DNA from: Synechococcus sp. Cruz-7E5 | Lineage (GTDB): Bacteria; Cyanobacteriota; Cyanobacteriia; PCC-6307; Cyanobiaceae | NCBI RefSeq assembly: GCF_024345995.1 | Contig: NZ_JAGQCE010000011.1 | Location: forward strand, 31,412-95,411 | DNA: 64,000 nucleotides | Reading direction: 5' to 3' | Shown here: piece by piece, positions 16,137 through 29,062 of the stretch | Layout: the number at the start of each line of letters is the position of its first letter | How positions within the stretch are numbered: the first letter of the stretch is position 1 | Notes under the pieces: model-generated | What the model was told of the DNA's origin: nothing | The model's input: the letters and a program-made list of their open reading frames with translations, nothing else | Databases searched by the model: none | Position numbers and translations under genes: made by a program

Positions 16137-17065
16137 ACCTTGCTCGCCACGGGTTTGCCCAGCAGTCCCTGGGGACGCAACAGGAGGACCAGAAACAGGA
16201 TCGCGAAGGCCACCCCGTCCTTGTAGCCGGAGAGCTCCGAGGGCACCAGCGCTTCTGCCAGTCCGACGATCAGGCCGCCAAGCACCGCTCCCGGCACGCT
16301 GCCCAGACCGCCCAGCACCAGCACCCCCAGCCCCTTGAGCCCGTAGCCGATGCCGAAGTAGGGCCCGGCAATGCTCACGCTCAGGCCCACCAGCCCGCCG
16401 GCCACCCCCGCAAGGAACCCGCTCAGCGCAAAGGCCAGGCGGATCATGGCGCCGGAGTCGATTCCGAGCAGACGGGCGGTGACCGGGTCCTCCGCCACCG
16501 CCTGCAGGGCCTTGCCGCCCCGGCTGCCCTCCAGCCAGAGCGTGAGCAGCGCCACCAGCAGGGCAGCCACCAGCAGCAGGAGCACCTGAACGGTGCGGAT
16601 CTGGGCGCCGCCCAGGGCCAGTGCCGGCGGCAGGGCCGCCAGGGTGGAGGCGGGGATCGAGTAGCTCTCGGCTCCCATCAGCAGCTGCACCAGGTTCACC
16701 AGCACCACCCCTGCTCCCAGGCTGGAGATCAGGTAAAGCAAAGGCTCGGCGTTGCGTTGGCGAAGGGGGCGGAACGCCACCGCCTCCACCCCCAGGCCCA
16801 CCAGGGCGGAGCCGACTCCAGCCAGGGCCAGGGCCAGCCAGAACGGCAGGGAAACAGGCAGTTGCCAACCAGCCAGCAACCCATTGGCGCCCACCGCACC
16901 ACCGATCAGCAGATAAGTGAGGTAACCCCCAATCGTGAACATCGCTCCGTGGGCGAAGTTGATGACCCCCAGCACCGAAAACACCAGGGTGTAGCCGAGT
17001 GCGAAGAGGGCATAGACAGCCCCCGAAGCCAGGCCGTTGATCAGAATCTGCAGGAGATGAACCAC
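16133..17065 (-). CDS. Branched-chain amino acid ABC transporter permease (LivH/NatD type)
   Basis: A 310-residue membrane protein starting at GTG 17065 (VVHLLQILINGLASGAVYAL), 7 bases after the stop of the substrate-binding protein gene. FSVLGVINFAHGAMFTIGGY is the hallmark N-terminal segment of LivH permeases, and AVAEDPVTARLLGID is the cytoplasmic coupling loop. About eight membrane helices are visible. The longer in-frame start at 17161 would overlap the upstream gene and adds a Cys-rich stretch that does not look like membrane protein, so it was rejected. Confidence 0.87.
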   Translation of the reverse strand: MVHLLQILINGLASGAVYALFALGYTLVFSVLGVINFAHGAMFTIGGYLTYLLIGGAVGANGLLAGWQLPVSLPFWLALALAGVGSALVGLGVEAVAFRPLRQRNAEPLLYLISSLGAGVVLVNLVQLLMGAESYSIPASTLAALPPALALGGAQIRTVQVLLLLVAALLVALLTLWLEGSRGGKALQAVAEDPVTARLLGIDSGAMIRLAFALSGFLAGVAGGLVGLSVSIAGPYFGIGYGLKGLGVLVLGGLGSVPGAVLGGLIVGLAEALVPSELSGYKDGVAFAILFLVLLLRPQGLLGKPVASKV

Positions 17066-17072
17066 GCCTGGC

Positions 17073-18290
17073 TCAGGGAAGCAGCAGGAAACGGCCGCTG
17101 CGGCCGTCTGGCTGCATCCGCACCTGGGCCACGTGGAAGCGTTGCTGCAAAACCTCACCATCGGGGCTGAAGCTGATCTCGCCCAGGGGAGTGTCGTATT
17201 GGCCGCCGAGCAGCTCGGCCAGCAGCGCCTTGCGCGCCTCCGCCAGGGACAACTGGGCCAGCGGTTGGCGTTGGTTCAGCCGCTGCAACGCTTCTGCCAC
17301 AACCTGGTAGGCCGTGAAGGCCTGGGCCGTGAGCTGGGGTGGAATCGCACCACCTTTGGCCTCTTGATACAGAGCCACGAAGTCGCGGTTCACGGGCGTG
17401 TCGAGCTCGGGGCTGTATGCCTGGGCAATCAGAATGCCGTCGCAATAGCCCTGGCAGATCGGATAGATGTTCGGCGTGTTCATCCCGTTCCCCACCACGA
17501 TTGCGCCCCTGTAGCCCAGCTCCCGCAACTGACGGATCAGGTTGCCCCCATCCACCGCCTGAGCCGAGATCACGATCAGATCAGGTGACTCGCGCAGGGC
17601 GGACGAGATCTGATTCTGGAAATCCTGGTCATTGAGCTGGGTGCGCTGCACCGTCACTGGTTTGAGCCCTTTGTCGGTGAGGGCCTTCTGGAAGATGACG
17701 GTCTCGGAGGTGCTGTAGGCGTCGTCCTGGGCGTAGAACACCGCCGCCCGACGGATCGAGGGTGTCAGCTGCAGGGCTTTGGCGATCGAAAGGGGCGCAA
17801 TCTCGGTGCTGGGGGCCGACACCCGGCTGATGAAGCTGCCGATCTGGGGAATGCCGGTAGCGGTGTTGGAAGGCGCCACCACCGGCACACTGCGCCGCTG
17901 GGCGATCGGGTCGGCCGCGAAAGCCTGCTGGGAGAGGGTGGGACCGATCAGGGCTACCACCCCGGCATCGATCAACAGGTTGAAGGCCTGGCTGGCGGTG
18001 GCCTCATCGCCGCCTCCATCCTCCAGACGCAAGTTCAGTTCAAGCGCTTCCTGAGGGTTGGCATTCCGGCGTTGCTGGAACCAGGTCTGAGCCAGCTTGA
18101 GGCCGATCTGCTGATCCTGTCCGTAGGCATTGGCATTGCTGGTGAGCGAGAGCACCGCTCCGACGGGCACGCCGCCCTTGAGCTGCAGTGGCTGGTCTTC
18201 GGCGCGGGGGCCGCAGGCCGCCAGTCCGGCCGCCAGGGCCAGTGCAGCCCCCAGGGCGACAGCGATCCGGGAGAGTTGGCCCGCCTGCAT
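17073..18290 (-). CDS. Amino acid ABC transporter substrate-binding lipoprotein (LivK/NatB type)
   Basis: A 405-residue periplasmic-binding protein of the leucine-binding family. The N-terminus is a lipoprotein signal ending at Cys 26 (GLAAC), so it should be tethered to the outer face of the plasma membrane. Two Rossmann-like lobes follow, with motifs such as VVALIGPTLSQQAFAADPIA and VPVVAPSNTATG. The family binds branched-chain and other neutral amino acids, sometimes urea or amides; the specificity is not readable. Its ATG shares one base with the hemL stop (TGATG), directly coupling it to tetrapyrrole synthesis. Confidence 0.87.
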   Translation of the reverse strand: MQAGQLSRIAVALGAALALAAGLAACGPRAEDQPLQLKGGVPVGAVLSLTSNANAYGQDQQIGLKLAQTWFQQRRNANPQEALELNLRLEDGGGDEATASQAFNLLIDAGVVALIGPTLSQQAFAADPIAQRRSVPVVAPSNTATGIPQIGSFISRVSAPSTEIAPLSIAKALQLTPSIRRAAVFYAQDDAYSTSETVIFQKALTDKGLKPVTVQRTQLNDQDFQNQISSALRESPDLIVISAQAVDGGNLIRQLRELGYRGAIVVGNGMNTPNIYPICQGYCDGILIAQAYSPELDTPVNRDFVALYQEAKGGAIPPQLTAQAFTAYQVVAEALQRLNQRQPLAQLSLAEARKALLAELLGGQYDTPLGEISFSPDGEVLQQRFHVAQVRMQPDGRSGRFLLLP

Positions 18291-19606
18291 CAGGCGATGG
18301 CGGCGAAGCTGTCGCGGAACGCCCGGAGGGTGGCTTCGATGTCGGCGTCGCTGTGGGCCAGGGAGGTGAAGCCGGCCTCGAAAGCGCTGGGGGCCAGGTA
18401 GACGCCGCGCTCGAGCATGGCCCGGTGCAGCCGGCCGAAGCGCTGACTGTCGGTGGCCTTGGCTTCCTCGAAATTACGCACGGGCCCCTCACAGAGAAAG
18501 AAGCCGAACATGGCGCTGATGGAGCCACCGCATATCGGCAGGCCGGCCTCGCGACCCGCCGCCAGGATGCCGTCACTGAGGCGCTTGGTGATCAGCTCCA
18601 GCCGCTCGTAACTGCCGGGCTGCTTCAACAGCTCCAAGGTCTTGATGCCAGCGGTCATGGCCAGGGGATTGCCGCTCAGGGTGCCTGCCTGATACATCGG
18701 CCCGGCGGGGGCCACCATCGACATGATCTCGGCCCTGCCGCCATAAGCCCCCACCGGCAGTCCACCTCCGATCACCTTGCCCAGGGTGGTGAGGTCGGGA
18801 GTGATGCCGAAGCGGGCCTGGGCGCCGCCGTAGCTGATGCGGAAGCCCGTCATCACCTCATCGAAGGTGAGCAGGGCGCCGTGCTCGGTGGTCAGTTCGC
18901 GCAGACCTTCAAGGAAGCCGGGCTCGGGAGTGATGAAGCCGGCATTACCCACCACGGGCTCGAGGATCACACCGGCGATTTCGCCGGGATTGTCTGCAAA
19001 GAGCTGCTTCACCGCTTCCAGATCGTTGTAGGGAGCGGTGAGGGTGTTGGTGGTGGTGCTGCGTGGCACACCGGGGGAATCCGGCAATCCGAGGGTGGCC
19101 ACGCCCGAGCCGGCCTTCACCAGGAACATGTCGGCGTGGCCGTGATAACAGCCTTCGAACTTGATCAGCTTGTCGCGGCCGGTGAAGGCCCGCATCAGCC
19201 GCAGCACCGACATGCAGGCCTCGGTGCCGGAGTTCACGAAGCGGACCATCTCGACGCTGGGGACCGCTTCGATCACCATCTCCGCCAGGGTGTTCTCCAG
19301 GGCGCAGGGCGCGCCGAAGCTGGTGCCCTTGTCGAGGGCTTCATGCAGGGCGCCGATCACTTCGGGGCGGGCGTGACCGCAGATCGCCGGCCCCCAGCTA
19401 CCGATGTAATCGATGTAGCGATTGCCGTCCACGTCCCAGGCGTAGGCCCCCTTGACCCGATCGAAGACGATCGGGTCACCGCCCACCGAGCGGAACGCCC
19501 GCACGGGCGAACTGACCCCACCGGGCATCAGGGTCTGGGCGGCACTGAAGAGTTCCTGGGAACGGGAGGTGTTCAGGGCAGGAACCGAAACAGGGGCCGA
19601 AGTCAA
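18290..19606 (-). CDS. hemL: Glutamate-1-semialdehyde 2,1-aminomutase
   Basis: A 438-residue PLP enzyme that converts glutamate-1-semialdehyde to 5-aminolevulinate in the C5 pathway, feeding chlorophyll, haem and bilins. The PLP lysine is in [10 protein letters not shown] (Lys 277), the cofactor phosphate site in NSGTEAC (near 126-132), and [20 protein letters not shown] is typical of the family. The start is TTG at 19606, which gives the expected length; a longer in-frame ORF to 19750 is not supported. It is first gene of a six-gene leftward operon with an amino acid importer, and its stop overlaps the binding-protein start. Confidence 0.95.
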   Translation of the reverse strand: MTSAPVSVPALNTSRSQELFSAAQTLMPGGVSSPVRAFRSVGGDPIVFDRVKGAYAWDVDGNRYIDYIGSWGPAICGHARPEVIGALHEALDKGTSFGAPCALENTLAEMVIEAVPSVEMVRFVNSGTEACMSVLRLMRAFTGRDKLIKFEGCYHGHADMFLVKAGSGVATLGLPDSPGVPRSTTTNTLTAPYNDLEAVKQLFADNPGEIAGVILEPVVGNAGFITPEPGFLEGLRELTTEHGALLTFDEVMTGFRISYGGAQARFGITPDLTTLGKVIGGGLPVGAYGGRAEIMSMVAPAGPMYQAGTLSGNPLAMTAGIKTLELLKQPGSYERLELITKRLSDGILAAGREAGLPICGGSISAMFGFFLCEGPVRNFEEAKATDSQRFGRLHRAMLERGVYLAPSAFEAGFTSLAHSDADIEATLRAFRDSFAAIA

Positions 19607-19870
19607 GGCGTGATCCGCGAACGTTGAAGAGGGTGGGGAGCATGAGCCGACCCTGAGGACTGCCCTGGCACCACCAGACCATGTTGCATTCTCGCCCAAC
19701 GCGCTGCCGTTTCTGTAAGTGGGGCAGGAACCAAGGAACCAGCGGATCACCCCTCCAGACTCCAGCAGACCCCGCTTCTATATGACTTCGCGACGAGTTT
19801 TACCAGCCCTGGGCTCTGGGGGATTGACCACTCGCCATGCTCGCTATGGTCACAAGGCTGGAACCTGTTA

Positions 19871-21394
19871 TTGGCTGACCCCTTGGCCGAGCCGCCTGCC
19901 CTGACCCTGCCCTGGAGGCGGATCGAGCGGCGCCTGCGCCAGCTGCTGCCCACCAGGGCGGTGGTTGCCCGTCGCGCGGAGCTGCTCACTTATGACAGTG
20001 ATGGCCTGACCCTGCAGCGACATGAACCACCCCTGGTGGTGTTGCCCGAAACCACCGAGCAGGTGGCCGCGGTCCTGCGCCTCTGCCAGGAGGAGGGCGT
20101 GCCCTTTGTGGCCCGGGGCAGCGGCACTGGCCTCTCCGGTGGAGCCGTGGCGGAGCAGGAGTCGCTGTTGGTGGTGACCAGCCGTATGCGCTCGGTGCTG
20201 GCTCTGGATCTGGAAAACCAGCGCATCACCGTCCAGCCGGGGGTGATCAACAGCTGGGTAACCCGCGCCGTGGCCGGCGATGGCTTCTACTACGCACCCG
20301 ACCCCTCCAGCCAGGTGGTCTGCAGCATCGGCGGAAACGTGGCCGAGAACGCCGGGGGGGTGCACTGCCTCAAGTACGGCGTCACCAGCAACCACGTCCT
20401 GGAGTTGGAGGTCGTGCTCCCCGATGGCCGCATCACCCGTCTGGGGGGAAGCCTGGCGGAAATGCCGGGCCTGGATCTGCGTGGCGTCTTCATCGGCAGT
20501 GAGGGCACCCTCGGCATTGCCACCGCCATCACCCTGCGGCTACTGCCTCAGCCCCAGACGGTGCAGGTGCTGCTGGCGGATTTCCCCTCGATGGAAGCGG
20601 CTGGTGAGGCCGTGCGCCTCGTCACCGAAGCGGGGGTGCTGCCGGCGGGGATGGAGATCATGGACAACTTCACGATCAACGCCGTCGACGACCTCTTCGG
20701 TTGCGATGAGTACCCCCGCGACGCCGCGGCGGTGCTGCTGATCGAGCTCGATGGCCGACTCGAGGAGGTGAGCGCCGCGGCGGAGCGGGCCATGGAGCTC
20801 TGCCGCCAGGCCGGAGCCCGCTCCCTGCGCCGGGCCGAATCAGAGACCGATCGAGCCATGCTCTGGAAGGGACGCAAATCGGCCTTCGCGGCCGTCGGCA
20901 GGATCACCCCCACCTATTACGTTCAGGACGGGGTCGTTCCCCGCAGCGCCCTGCCCCGAGTACTGGCGGCCATCGAGGTGCTCAGCCGCCGCTATGCCCT
21001 GCCGGTGGCCAACGTTTTCCATGCCGGCGACGGCAATCTGCACCCGCTGATCCTCTACGACGCCAACCAGAACAACGTGCAGGAAAGGGTTCAGGCCCTC
21101 GGCGCCGACATCCTGCGACTCTGCATCGATGCCGGCGGCAGCATCACCGGCGAACACGGGGTGGGAGCCGACAAGCGCTGCTACATGGATTGGATGTTCT
21201 CACCCGACGACCTGGGCACGATGCAACTGGTGCGCAACGCCTTCGATCCCGAGGGTCGAGCCAACCCCGGCAAGCTCTTCCCCACCCCCCGCAGCTGCGG
21301 TGAATCGGCTCGTCGTGCCCGCAGCGTGCGCGTTCAGGTGGACTCAGCTGAGCAGGCCGATCAGCCCCTGGCTGCCCCGATCGAGGTGTTCTGA
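19871..21394 (+). CDS. glcD: Glycolate oxidase/dehydrogenase FAD subunit (GlcD-like)
   Basis: A 507-residue FAD-linked oxidase. The PCMH-type FAD domain (about 50-230) has PFVARGSGTGLSGGA and SIGGNVAENAGGVHCLKYG; the C-terminal domain carries the HAGDGNLHPL and ITGEHGVGADK motifs of the GlcD/D-lactate dehydrogenase family. In cyanobacteria this protein is linked to oxidation of glycolate formed by Rubisco oxygenase activity. D-lactate is an alternative substrate. No glcE or glcF follows it here. The start is TTG at 19871. Divergent from hemL across a 264-base region that must contain both promoters. A possible promoter (TTGACC at 19824, TATGGT at 19845, spacing 15) is weak. Confidence 0.85.
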   Translation: MADPLAEPPALTLPWRRIERRLRQLLPTRAVVARRAELLTYDSDGLTLQRHEPPLVVLPETTEQVAAVLRLCQEEGVPFVARGSGTGLSGGAVAEQESLLVVTSRMRSVLALDLENQRITVQPGVINSWVTRAVAGDGFYYAPDPSSQVVCSIGGNVAENAGGVHCLKYGVTSNHVLELEVVLPDGRITRLGGSLAEMPGLDLRGVFIGSEGTLGIATAITLRLLPQPQTVQVLLADFPSMEAAGEAVRLVTEAGVLPAGMEIMDNFTINAVDDLFGCDEYPRDAAAVLLIELDGRLEEVSAAAERAMELCRQAGARSLRRAESETDRAMLWKGRKSAFAAVGRITPTYYVQDGVVPRSALPRVLAAIEVLSRRYALPVANVFHAGDGNLHPLILYDANQNNVQERVQALGADILRLCIDAGGSITGEHGVGADKRCYMDWMFSPDDLGTMQLVRNAFDPEGRANPGKLFPTPRSCGESARRARSVRVQVDSAEQADQPLAAPIEVF

Positions 21395-21438
21395 CGGCGC
21401 ACCCTTTGCGGCCTAATCAGGTTGCTGCCCAATCTGCT

Positions 21439-22179
21439 TCAGGCGGCCACAGGCACCTGGTAACAAGCAATGCGCGCAAAGCCGGTGGGATCCAGTGAGG
21501 CTCCGCCCACCAGCACGCCATCGATGTCAGGTTGGGCCATCAGCAGGTCGATGTTCTCCGCCTTGACCGAGCCGCCGTACTGGATCACCACATCGTCGTA
21601 GCCAACCCAGCCACGGATAAGAGCGCAGAGGCGGTTGGCTTCTTCGGCACCGCAGGTCTTGCCGGTGCCGATCGCCCAGATCGGCTCGTAAGCCACCACC
21701 AGGCGAGTTGGGTCAAGGCCTTCGAGGCCCTGGTCCACCTGTCGGCGGATCACACGCTCGGCTTCGCCCGCCTCCCGCTGGGAATCGCTCTCGCCCACGC
21801 ACAGAATCGGGATCATTCCGGACTTCTGGGCCGTGCGGGCCCGCAGATTGATCTGCTCGTCAGTTTCGCTGTAGTACTTGCGCGGCTCGCTGTGGCCGAC
21901 GATCGCGTGGCTGACTCCATGCTCCAGCAGCATCGGGGCCGAGATCATGCCTGTGTAGGCCCCCACGTCATCCCAGTGCACATTCTGGGAGGCGATCTTC
22001 ACAGGGCTGCCCTCGAGAGCTTCACTCAGGGCGGCAATGGCAGTGAAGGGAGGGGCCAGCACCACCTCCCGGTCACTGGGCAGGTCTCCCAGCAAAGGCA
22101 GGAAAGCGGCGGCATAGGCCCGCGCCTCGGCGCAGGTCATGTGCATCTTCCAGTTCCCTGCAATCACAGCCTTGCGCAC
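21439..22179 (-). CDS. tpiA: Triosephosphate isomerase
   Basis: A 246-residue TIM-barrel enzyme interconverting glyceraldehyde-3-phosphate and dihydroxyacetone phosphate in the Calvin cycle and glycolysis. Active-site residues are visible: Asn 9 and Lys 11 (GNWKM), His 96 (VGHSEPR) and Glu 165 ([11 protein letters not shown], which includes the closing loop). The start is GTG at 22179. It is convergent with glcD, 44 bases apart, and the small S4 protein gene ends 32 bases upstream on the same strand. Confidence 0.95.
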   Translation of the reverse strand: MRKAVIAGNWKMHMTCAEARAYAAAFLPLLGDLPSDREVVLAPPFTAIAALSEALEGSPVKIASQNVHWDDVGAYTGMISAPMLLEHGVSHAIVGHSEPRKYYSETDEQINLRARTAQKSGMIPILCVGESDSQREAGEAERVIRRQVDQGLEGLDPTRLVVAYEPIWAIGTGKTCGAEEANRLCALIRGWVGYDDVVIQYGGSVKAENIDLLMAQPDIDGVLVGGASLDPTGFARIACYQVPVAA

Positions 22180-22211
22180 AGGATTGTCCTCGCCCAGAAG
22201 TGCCCCACAAC

Positions 22212-22397
22212 CTAGGTCTCGGCGGGGACCACCAGTTTCATGCGCGCGAGTTCCACCGTGTCCCCCGGCCGCAGCTGAAGGCCGCGTCGACGCTCCACCG
22301 CTCCGTTGACCCTGACCTCTCCGCCCTGCACCCGCAGCTTGGCTTCGCCACCGGTTGCCACCAGGGCATGAAACTTGAGGAATTGATCAAGCCGCAA
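22212..22397 (-). CDS. Small S4-domain RNA-binding protein (YbcJ-like)
   Basis: About 61 residues if started at TTG 22397 ([20 protein letters not shown]), a complete S4 domain: [19 protein letters not shown] and GGEVRVNG give the two helices and beta hairpin that bind structured RNA. Members of this COG2501-type family are 60-75 residues. A longer frame to 22451 would overlap the divergent ABC exporter start and adds an unlikely N-terminus, so I prefer the shorter form. It lies 32 bases before tpiA on the same strand. RNA target unknown. Confidence 0.7.
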   Translation of the reverse strand: MRLDQFLKFHALVATGGEAKLRVQGGEVRVNGAVERRRGLQLRPGDTVELARMKLVVPAET

Positions 22398-22435
22398 AAG
22401 AATGGGGGCCGGATCGGCGCTGATAAGGTTCGCCG

Positions 22436-24175
22436 ATGCTCGCACCCCCACCGGCCGGCTTTCGAGGGCTGCTGCCGCTGCTGAAGCCCCACCGCCGCAG
22501 GCTGGTGGCCGGTGGCCTGTGCATGCTCGTGTTCGTGGCCTGCTGGCCCTTGCTCGCCGCCCTGGCAGGCCAGCTGATTCCGGCTATCGGCGCGGGCGAT
22601 TTCCCTCGGGTTCTGCGGGCGATCGCCCTGGCCCTGGCGGTGTTCCTGGTGCAGAAGCTGGCCCAGTTCGGTCAGGACACCCTGCTGGCCTCCCCGGCGC
22701 TGCAGGTGAGTCAGGCACTGCGCAGCCAGTTGTTCGCACGACTGCAACGGCTGGAGTTCTCGGCTCTGGAGAAACTCTCGGCCGGTGATCTCACCTACCG
22801 CCTCACCGAAGACGCCGACCGGGTCGGGGAGGTGATCTACAAAACGATCCAGGACACCACCCCGAGCCTGCTCCAGCTGGTGGTGGTCTTCGGCTACATG
22901 GTGTTTCTCGACTGGAAGCTGTCCCTGGCCACGCTGGTGCTGGCCCCGCTTGTGGCGGTGATGGTCAGCGGCTTTGGCGCTCGGGTGATGGGAGCCGCTG
23001 AGCGCAGCCAGAAACAGGTGAGCGAGCTGGCGGGCCTGCTGGCCGAAGCCATCGGTGGCCTGCCGCTGGTGCGGGCTTTCGCGGCCGAGGCCTGGCTGCA
23101 GAACCGCTTCGAGCAGGAAATCGATCTGCATCGGCGCGCTCGTTACCGCACCCTGCGCCTGCTGGCTCTGCAACATCCGGTGGTGGGCTTCATCGAAGCG
23201 GCAGGAATTCTCTCAGTGCTGCTGATCGGGGCGGCCCGCATCCAGGCCGGCGGGCTCGACAGTCAAGGGTTCAGCTCCTACGTGGCTGCCCTGCTGATGC
23301 TGATCGATCCGATCTCACACCTCACCACCAACTACAACGAGTTTCAGCAGGGTCAGGCATCCCTCAACCGTCTGCGCGAGATCGAGCGCGAGCCGATGGA
23401 GATCCCCGACCGCCCCGGCGCCAAGCCCCTGGGCCCGGTGCGCGGGGGCCTCAGGCTGGAGAACGTCTGGTTTGGCTACGACCCCGAGCAGCCCGTACTG
23501 CGGGATCTTGATCTGTGCGCCGAGCCCGGCCAGCTGGTGGCCCTCGTGGGTCCATCAGGTGCTGGCAAGAGCACCCTGTTTTCGTTGCTGTTGCGTTTCA
23601 ACACCGCCCAGCGCGGGCGGGTGCTGCTTGACGGCCAGGACCTGGCGGGCCTGCGGGCCGCCGACCTGCGACGGGCTGTGGCCCTTGTGCCCCAGCAGAG
23701 CCGGGTGTTCTCCGGCAGCGTGGCCGAGGCGATCCGCTTCGGGCGCGCTGCCAGCGACGAGCAGGTGCAGAAGGCGGCCCACCTGGCCAACGCATCGGGT
23801 TTCATCGAGGCCCTTCCAGAGGGCTACCACTCCCGCATCGAAGAGCGGGGCAGCAATTTCTCCGGCGGCCAGCTCCAGCGCATCGCTATCGCCAGGGCAG
23901 TGCTCGGTGATCCCGCTGTGCTGTTGCTGGATGAGGCCACCAGCGCCCTCGACGCCGAGGCGGAGGAAGCGGTGCAGCAGGGTCTGAAGCAGGCGATGGC
24001 CGGTCGCACCGTTCTGGTGATTGCTCACCGCCTCTCCACAGTTCAGGGGGCCGACCAGATCCTGGTGCTCGAAGGAGGCGGCATCATCGAGCGCGGCAGC
24101 CATGATCAGCTCATGGCACGTCCCGGCCGCTACCGCGAGCTGTGCGACCGTCAGTTGATCCGGGTGGCGGCCTGA
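22436..24175 (+). CDS. ABC exporter, fused permease and ATPase (MsbA/BmrA type)
   Basis: A 579-residue half-transporter. An N-terminal type I exporter membrane domain (about 1-320, six helices) is followed by an ATPase with Walker A GPSGAGKST (about 372-380), Q-loop, signature NFSGGQLQRIAIA (near 477), Walker B VLLLDEATSALD (near 500) and the H-loop AHRLST. It should work as a homodimer exporting a lipid, peptide or drug; the cargo is not readable. The start is ATG 22436 and it is divergent from the S4 gene by about 38 bases. Confidence 0.85.
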   Translation: MLAPPPAGFRGLLPLLKPHRRRLVAGGLCMLVFVACWPLLAALAGQLIPAIGAGDFPRVLRAIALALAVFLVQKLAQFGQDTLLASPALQVSQALRSQLFARLQRLEFSALEKLSAGDLTYRLTEDADRVGEVIYKTIQDTTPSLLQLVVVFGYMVFLDWKLSLATLVLAPLVAVMVSGFGARVMGAAERSQKQVSELAGLLAEAIGGLPLVRAFAAEAWLQNRFEQEIDLHRRARYRTLRLLALQHPVVGFIEAAGILSVLLIGAARIQAGGLDSQGFSSYVAALLMLIDPISHLTTNYNEFQQGQASLNRLREIEREPMEIPDRPGAKPLGPVRGGLRLENVWFGYDPEQPVLRDLDLCAEPGQLVALVGPSGAGKSTLFSLLLRFNTAQRGRVLLDGQDLAGLRAADLRRAVALVPQQSRVFSGSVAEAIRFGRAASDEQVQKAAHLANASGFIEALPEGYHSRIEERGSNFSGGQLQRIAIARAVLGDPAVLLLDEATSALDAEAEEAVQQGLKQAMAGRTVLVIAHRLSTVQGADQILVLEGGGIIERGSHDQLMARPGRYRELCDRQLIRVAA

Positions 24176-24222
24176 ACCGCCACCATCGGTGATGCGCAGT
24201 CCAGTTCCACGCTCGAGCGACC

Positions 24223-24591
24223 ATGGCTGAGATGCCCCAGTGGGAGTACCGGGTGATCCACATCAACGTGGAGAACAGCTCCCCACCCGCGCCCCCCGAC
24301 CCCCAGGCCGCCAGCCAGAAGTTGCAGGGAATCCTCAGCCCGGAATTCATCGCCCGGGAGTTCCCCGAGTTCTATGGCGCCTCCCAGACGCCCCGCCACC
24401 CGGCCGAGCAACTGCAGTTCTTCATGAACCTGCTCGGCAAGGAGGGTTGGGAGATGGTGGAGGCGGCTCAGGTGGGCCCCCTGCTGATGTTCTTCTTCAA
24501 ACGGATTCGCAGGCCAACCCCGGCCAAGCTGCCGCCCGCTGGCACCTCGCTTGCTGCCCCAGGCTTGGAAGGCCCGCCGGCAGCCGCTTAA
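24223..24591 (+). CDS. DUF4177-like conserved protein
   Basis: A 122-residue protein opening with QWEYRVIHINVE and containing LNLLGKEGWEMVEAAQVGPLLMFFFKR. This tyrosine-rich first strand plus a GKEGWE turn and final strand is the pattern of DUF4177-like small beta proteins of unknown function. The family core is split here by a longer insertion (about residues 18-60), and the C-terminal 25 residues are Pro/Ala-rich. It follows the ABC exporter by 47 bases and may share its transcript. Confidence 0.65.
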   Translation: MAEMPQWEYRVIHINVENSSPPAPPDPQAASQKLQGILSPEFIAREFPEFYGASQTPRHPAEQLQFFMNLLGKEGWEMVEAAQVGPLLMFFFKRIRRPTPAKLPPAGTSLAAPGLEGPPAAA

Positions 24592-24611
24592 CCTGCCTCC
24601 GCGACGAAACA

Positions 24612-24851
24612 GTGGTGACCTTGACGGCCTCTTCCAACCAGCCACCCGTGCTCACCTTCGAGGGGAAGCGCTACGAGCTCAACGTCCTTCCTGACGACGT
24701 CAAGGAACTGGTGCGGGGCATGCAGGTGGCCGATGCCCAGCTTCGTCTCTACGAGGACACCCTCAAGGTGCTGGCAGTGGGCCGCCAGTCGATGGCATTT
24801 CAGCTGAACGAACGGCTCAAGAGCATCCCCGCCCTTCCGGACGGGGTCTGA
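24612..24851 (+). CDS. DUF6447-family small cyanobacterial protein
   Basis: A 79-residue protein starting at GTG 24612 or the adjacent GTG at 24615. The conserved core is LTFEGKRYELNVLPDDVKE, followed by VADAQLRLYEDTLKVLAVGR and a helix ending LNERLKSI. This matches the small DUF6447 family found in cyanobacteria and some other bacteria; function unknown. A longer in-frame ORF from 24240 is the shadow of the DUF4177-like gene. Gap to that gene is 20 bases, so co-transcription is likely. Confidence 0.75.
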   Translation: MVTLTASSNQPPVLTFEGKRYELNVLPDDVKELVRGMQVADAQLRLYEDTLKVLAVGRQSMAFQLNERLKSIPALPDGV

Positions 24852-24878
24852 ACCTGAGCGAGTGGGTCAGCTAGTGAT

Positions 24879-25637
24879 CTAGGCGGAGGGTTCAGCTGCA
24901 GCCTGGGGCAGCGGCTCAAGGGCCTCGAAGCGGAAGGTCTGCACGCTGCTTCCCCCCGGTGCTTCGGGATCGTCGCTGGTGATCACCCGCTCAGCGAGTA
25001 CCCAGGGCCCGATGCCTGCCAGGGGAACGAAGGTGTCGCTGAACCGGCTCGTGCCACCGCGGGCTTCGCCCGTGGCCGGATCGCTGTAGCGGCTGCTGTA
25101 GGTGTGGCTGAGATAGCCGGCACCGGTGTCGGTGGTGCTGCCCGTGAAGATCGTCACCACGGTGCCGTGGATCTGGCGATGCACCATCGTGACCACAGAA
25201 TCCTTGATGCGGTAGCGATCACCGGCGTTCTTGCCGCCCACGATCACCTCGAGGCCCACGGCATCGGTATCGCCGGCGCTGAAGGTGTTGGCGCCGTGGG
25301 TCTGCTCGAAGCTGCGGCGCACCCGGTGAATGCACACTTCCCAGAGCTGGGAGCCGATCGCCTTGGTGATCTCCTCGTCCTCGATGCCCTCAACGCTGGC
25401 CTTGAGGTCGGCGCCCACGCGGAACTGACCCTCCACCCGCTGCTCACCCTGCTCCCAGACGCAGCGGCCCCGGTAGCCGCCGAAGCCCGGTTCCCAGGTG
25501 TAGCGGTTCTCGTAGGCGGCACGGAACAGCTCGCGGATGTCGCTGCCAGGAGCGATCGTGGCACTGGCGGCTGGGTTGACGCTGGCGCTGATTGGAGTGG
25601 CGGTGCCGGTCAAGGATCCGAGGGCGAAGTTCCTCAA
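24879..25637 (-). CDS. DUF3386-family protein
   Basis: A 252-residue protein with the DUF3386 opening DIRELFRAAYENRYTW and EPGFGGYRG, then a beta-rich domain ending in a conserved RVITSDD segment. This family occurs in cyanobacteria and plants; its function is not established. It has no clear signal peptide. The only available start is TTG at 25637, two bases after the carB stop, and residues before the conserved domain (about 1-33) are low complexity. Placement suggests read-through from carB. Confidence 0.8.
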   Translation of the reverse strand: MRNFALGSLTGTATPISASVNPAASATIAPGSDIRELFRAAYENRYTWEPGFGGYRGRCVWEQGEQRVEGQFRVGADLKASVEGIEDEEITKAIGSQLWEVCIHRVRRSFEQTHGANTFSAGDTDAVGLEVIVGGKNAGDRYRIKDSVVTMVHRQIHGTVVTIFTGSTTDTGAGYLSHTYSSRYSDPATGEARGGTSRFSDTFVPLAGIGPWVLAERVITSDDPEAPGGSSVQTFRFEALEPLPQAAAEPSA

Positions 25638-25639
25638 CC

Positions 25640-28945
<3,306 letters not shown>

Positions 28946-29062
28946 GGGCGGCGCTTGAACTGCCAAACGACGCCAGCCTCTCACGGCCCCACCACCAGGC
29001 TTGGCGGTTGGGCGCTGTGTCCTCGCTAACGTGAGCATCTTGTGATCAGCGAACGTGGCTCC

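Noticed and set aside
15255..16868. 537-codon minus-strand frame suggesting a longer LivM-type permease
   Set aside because: Its N-terminal half is a shadow of the LivH-type gene in another frame; the GTGA overlap at 16136 gives the proper start.
28958..29009. Stem AACTGCCAA / TTGGCGGTT between carB and DUF3318 as a pyrimidine attenuator
   Set aside because: One position pairs only as a G:U wobble in the + orientation and mismatches in the carB leader orientation; no T-tract or leader peptide seen.
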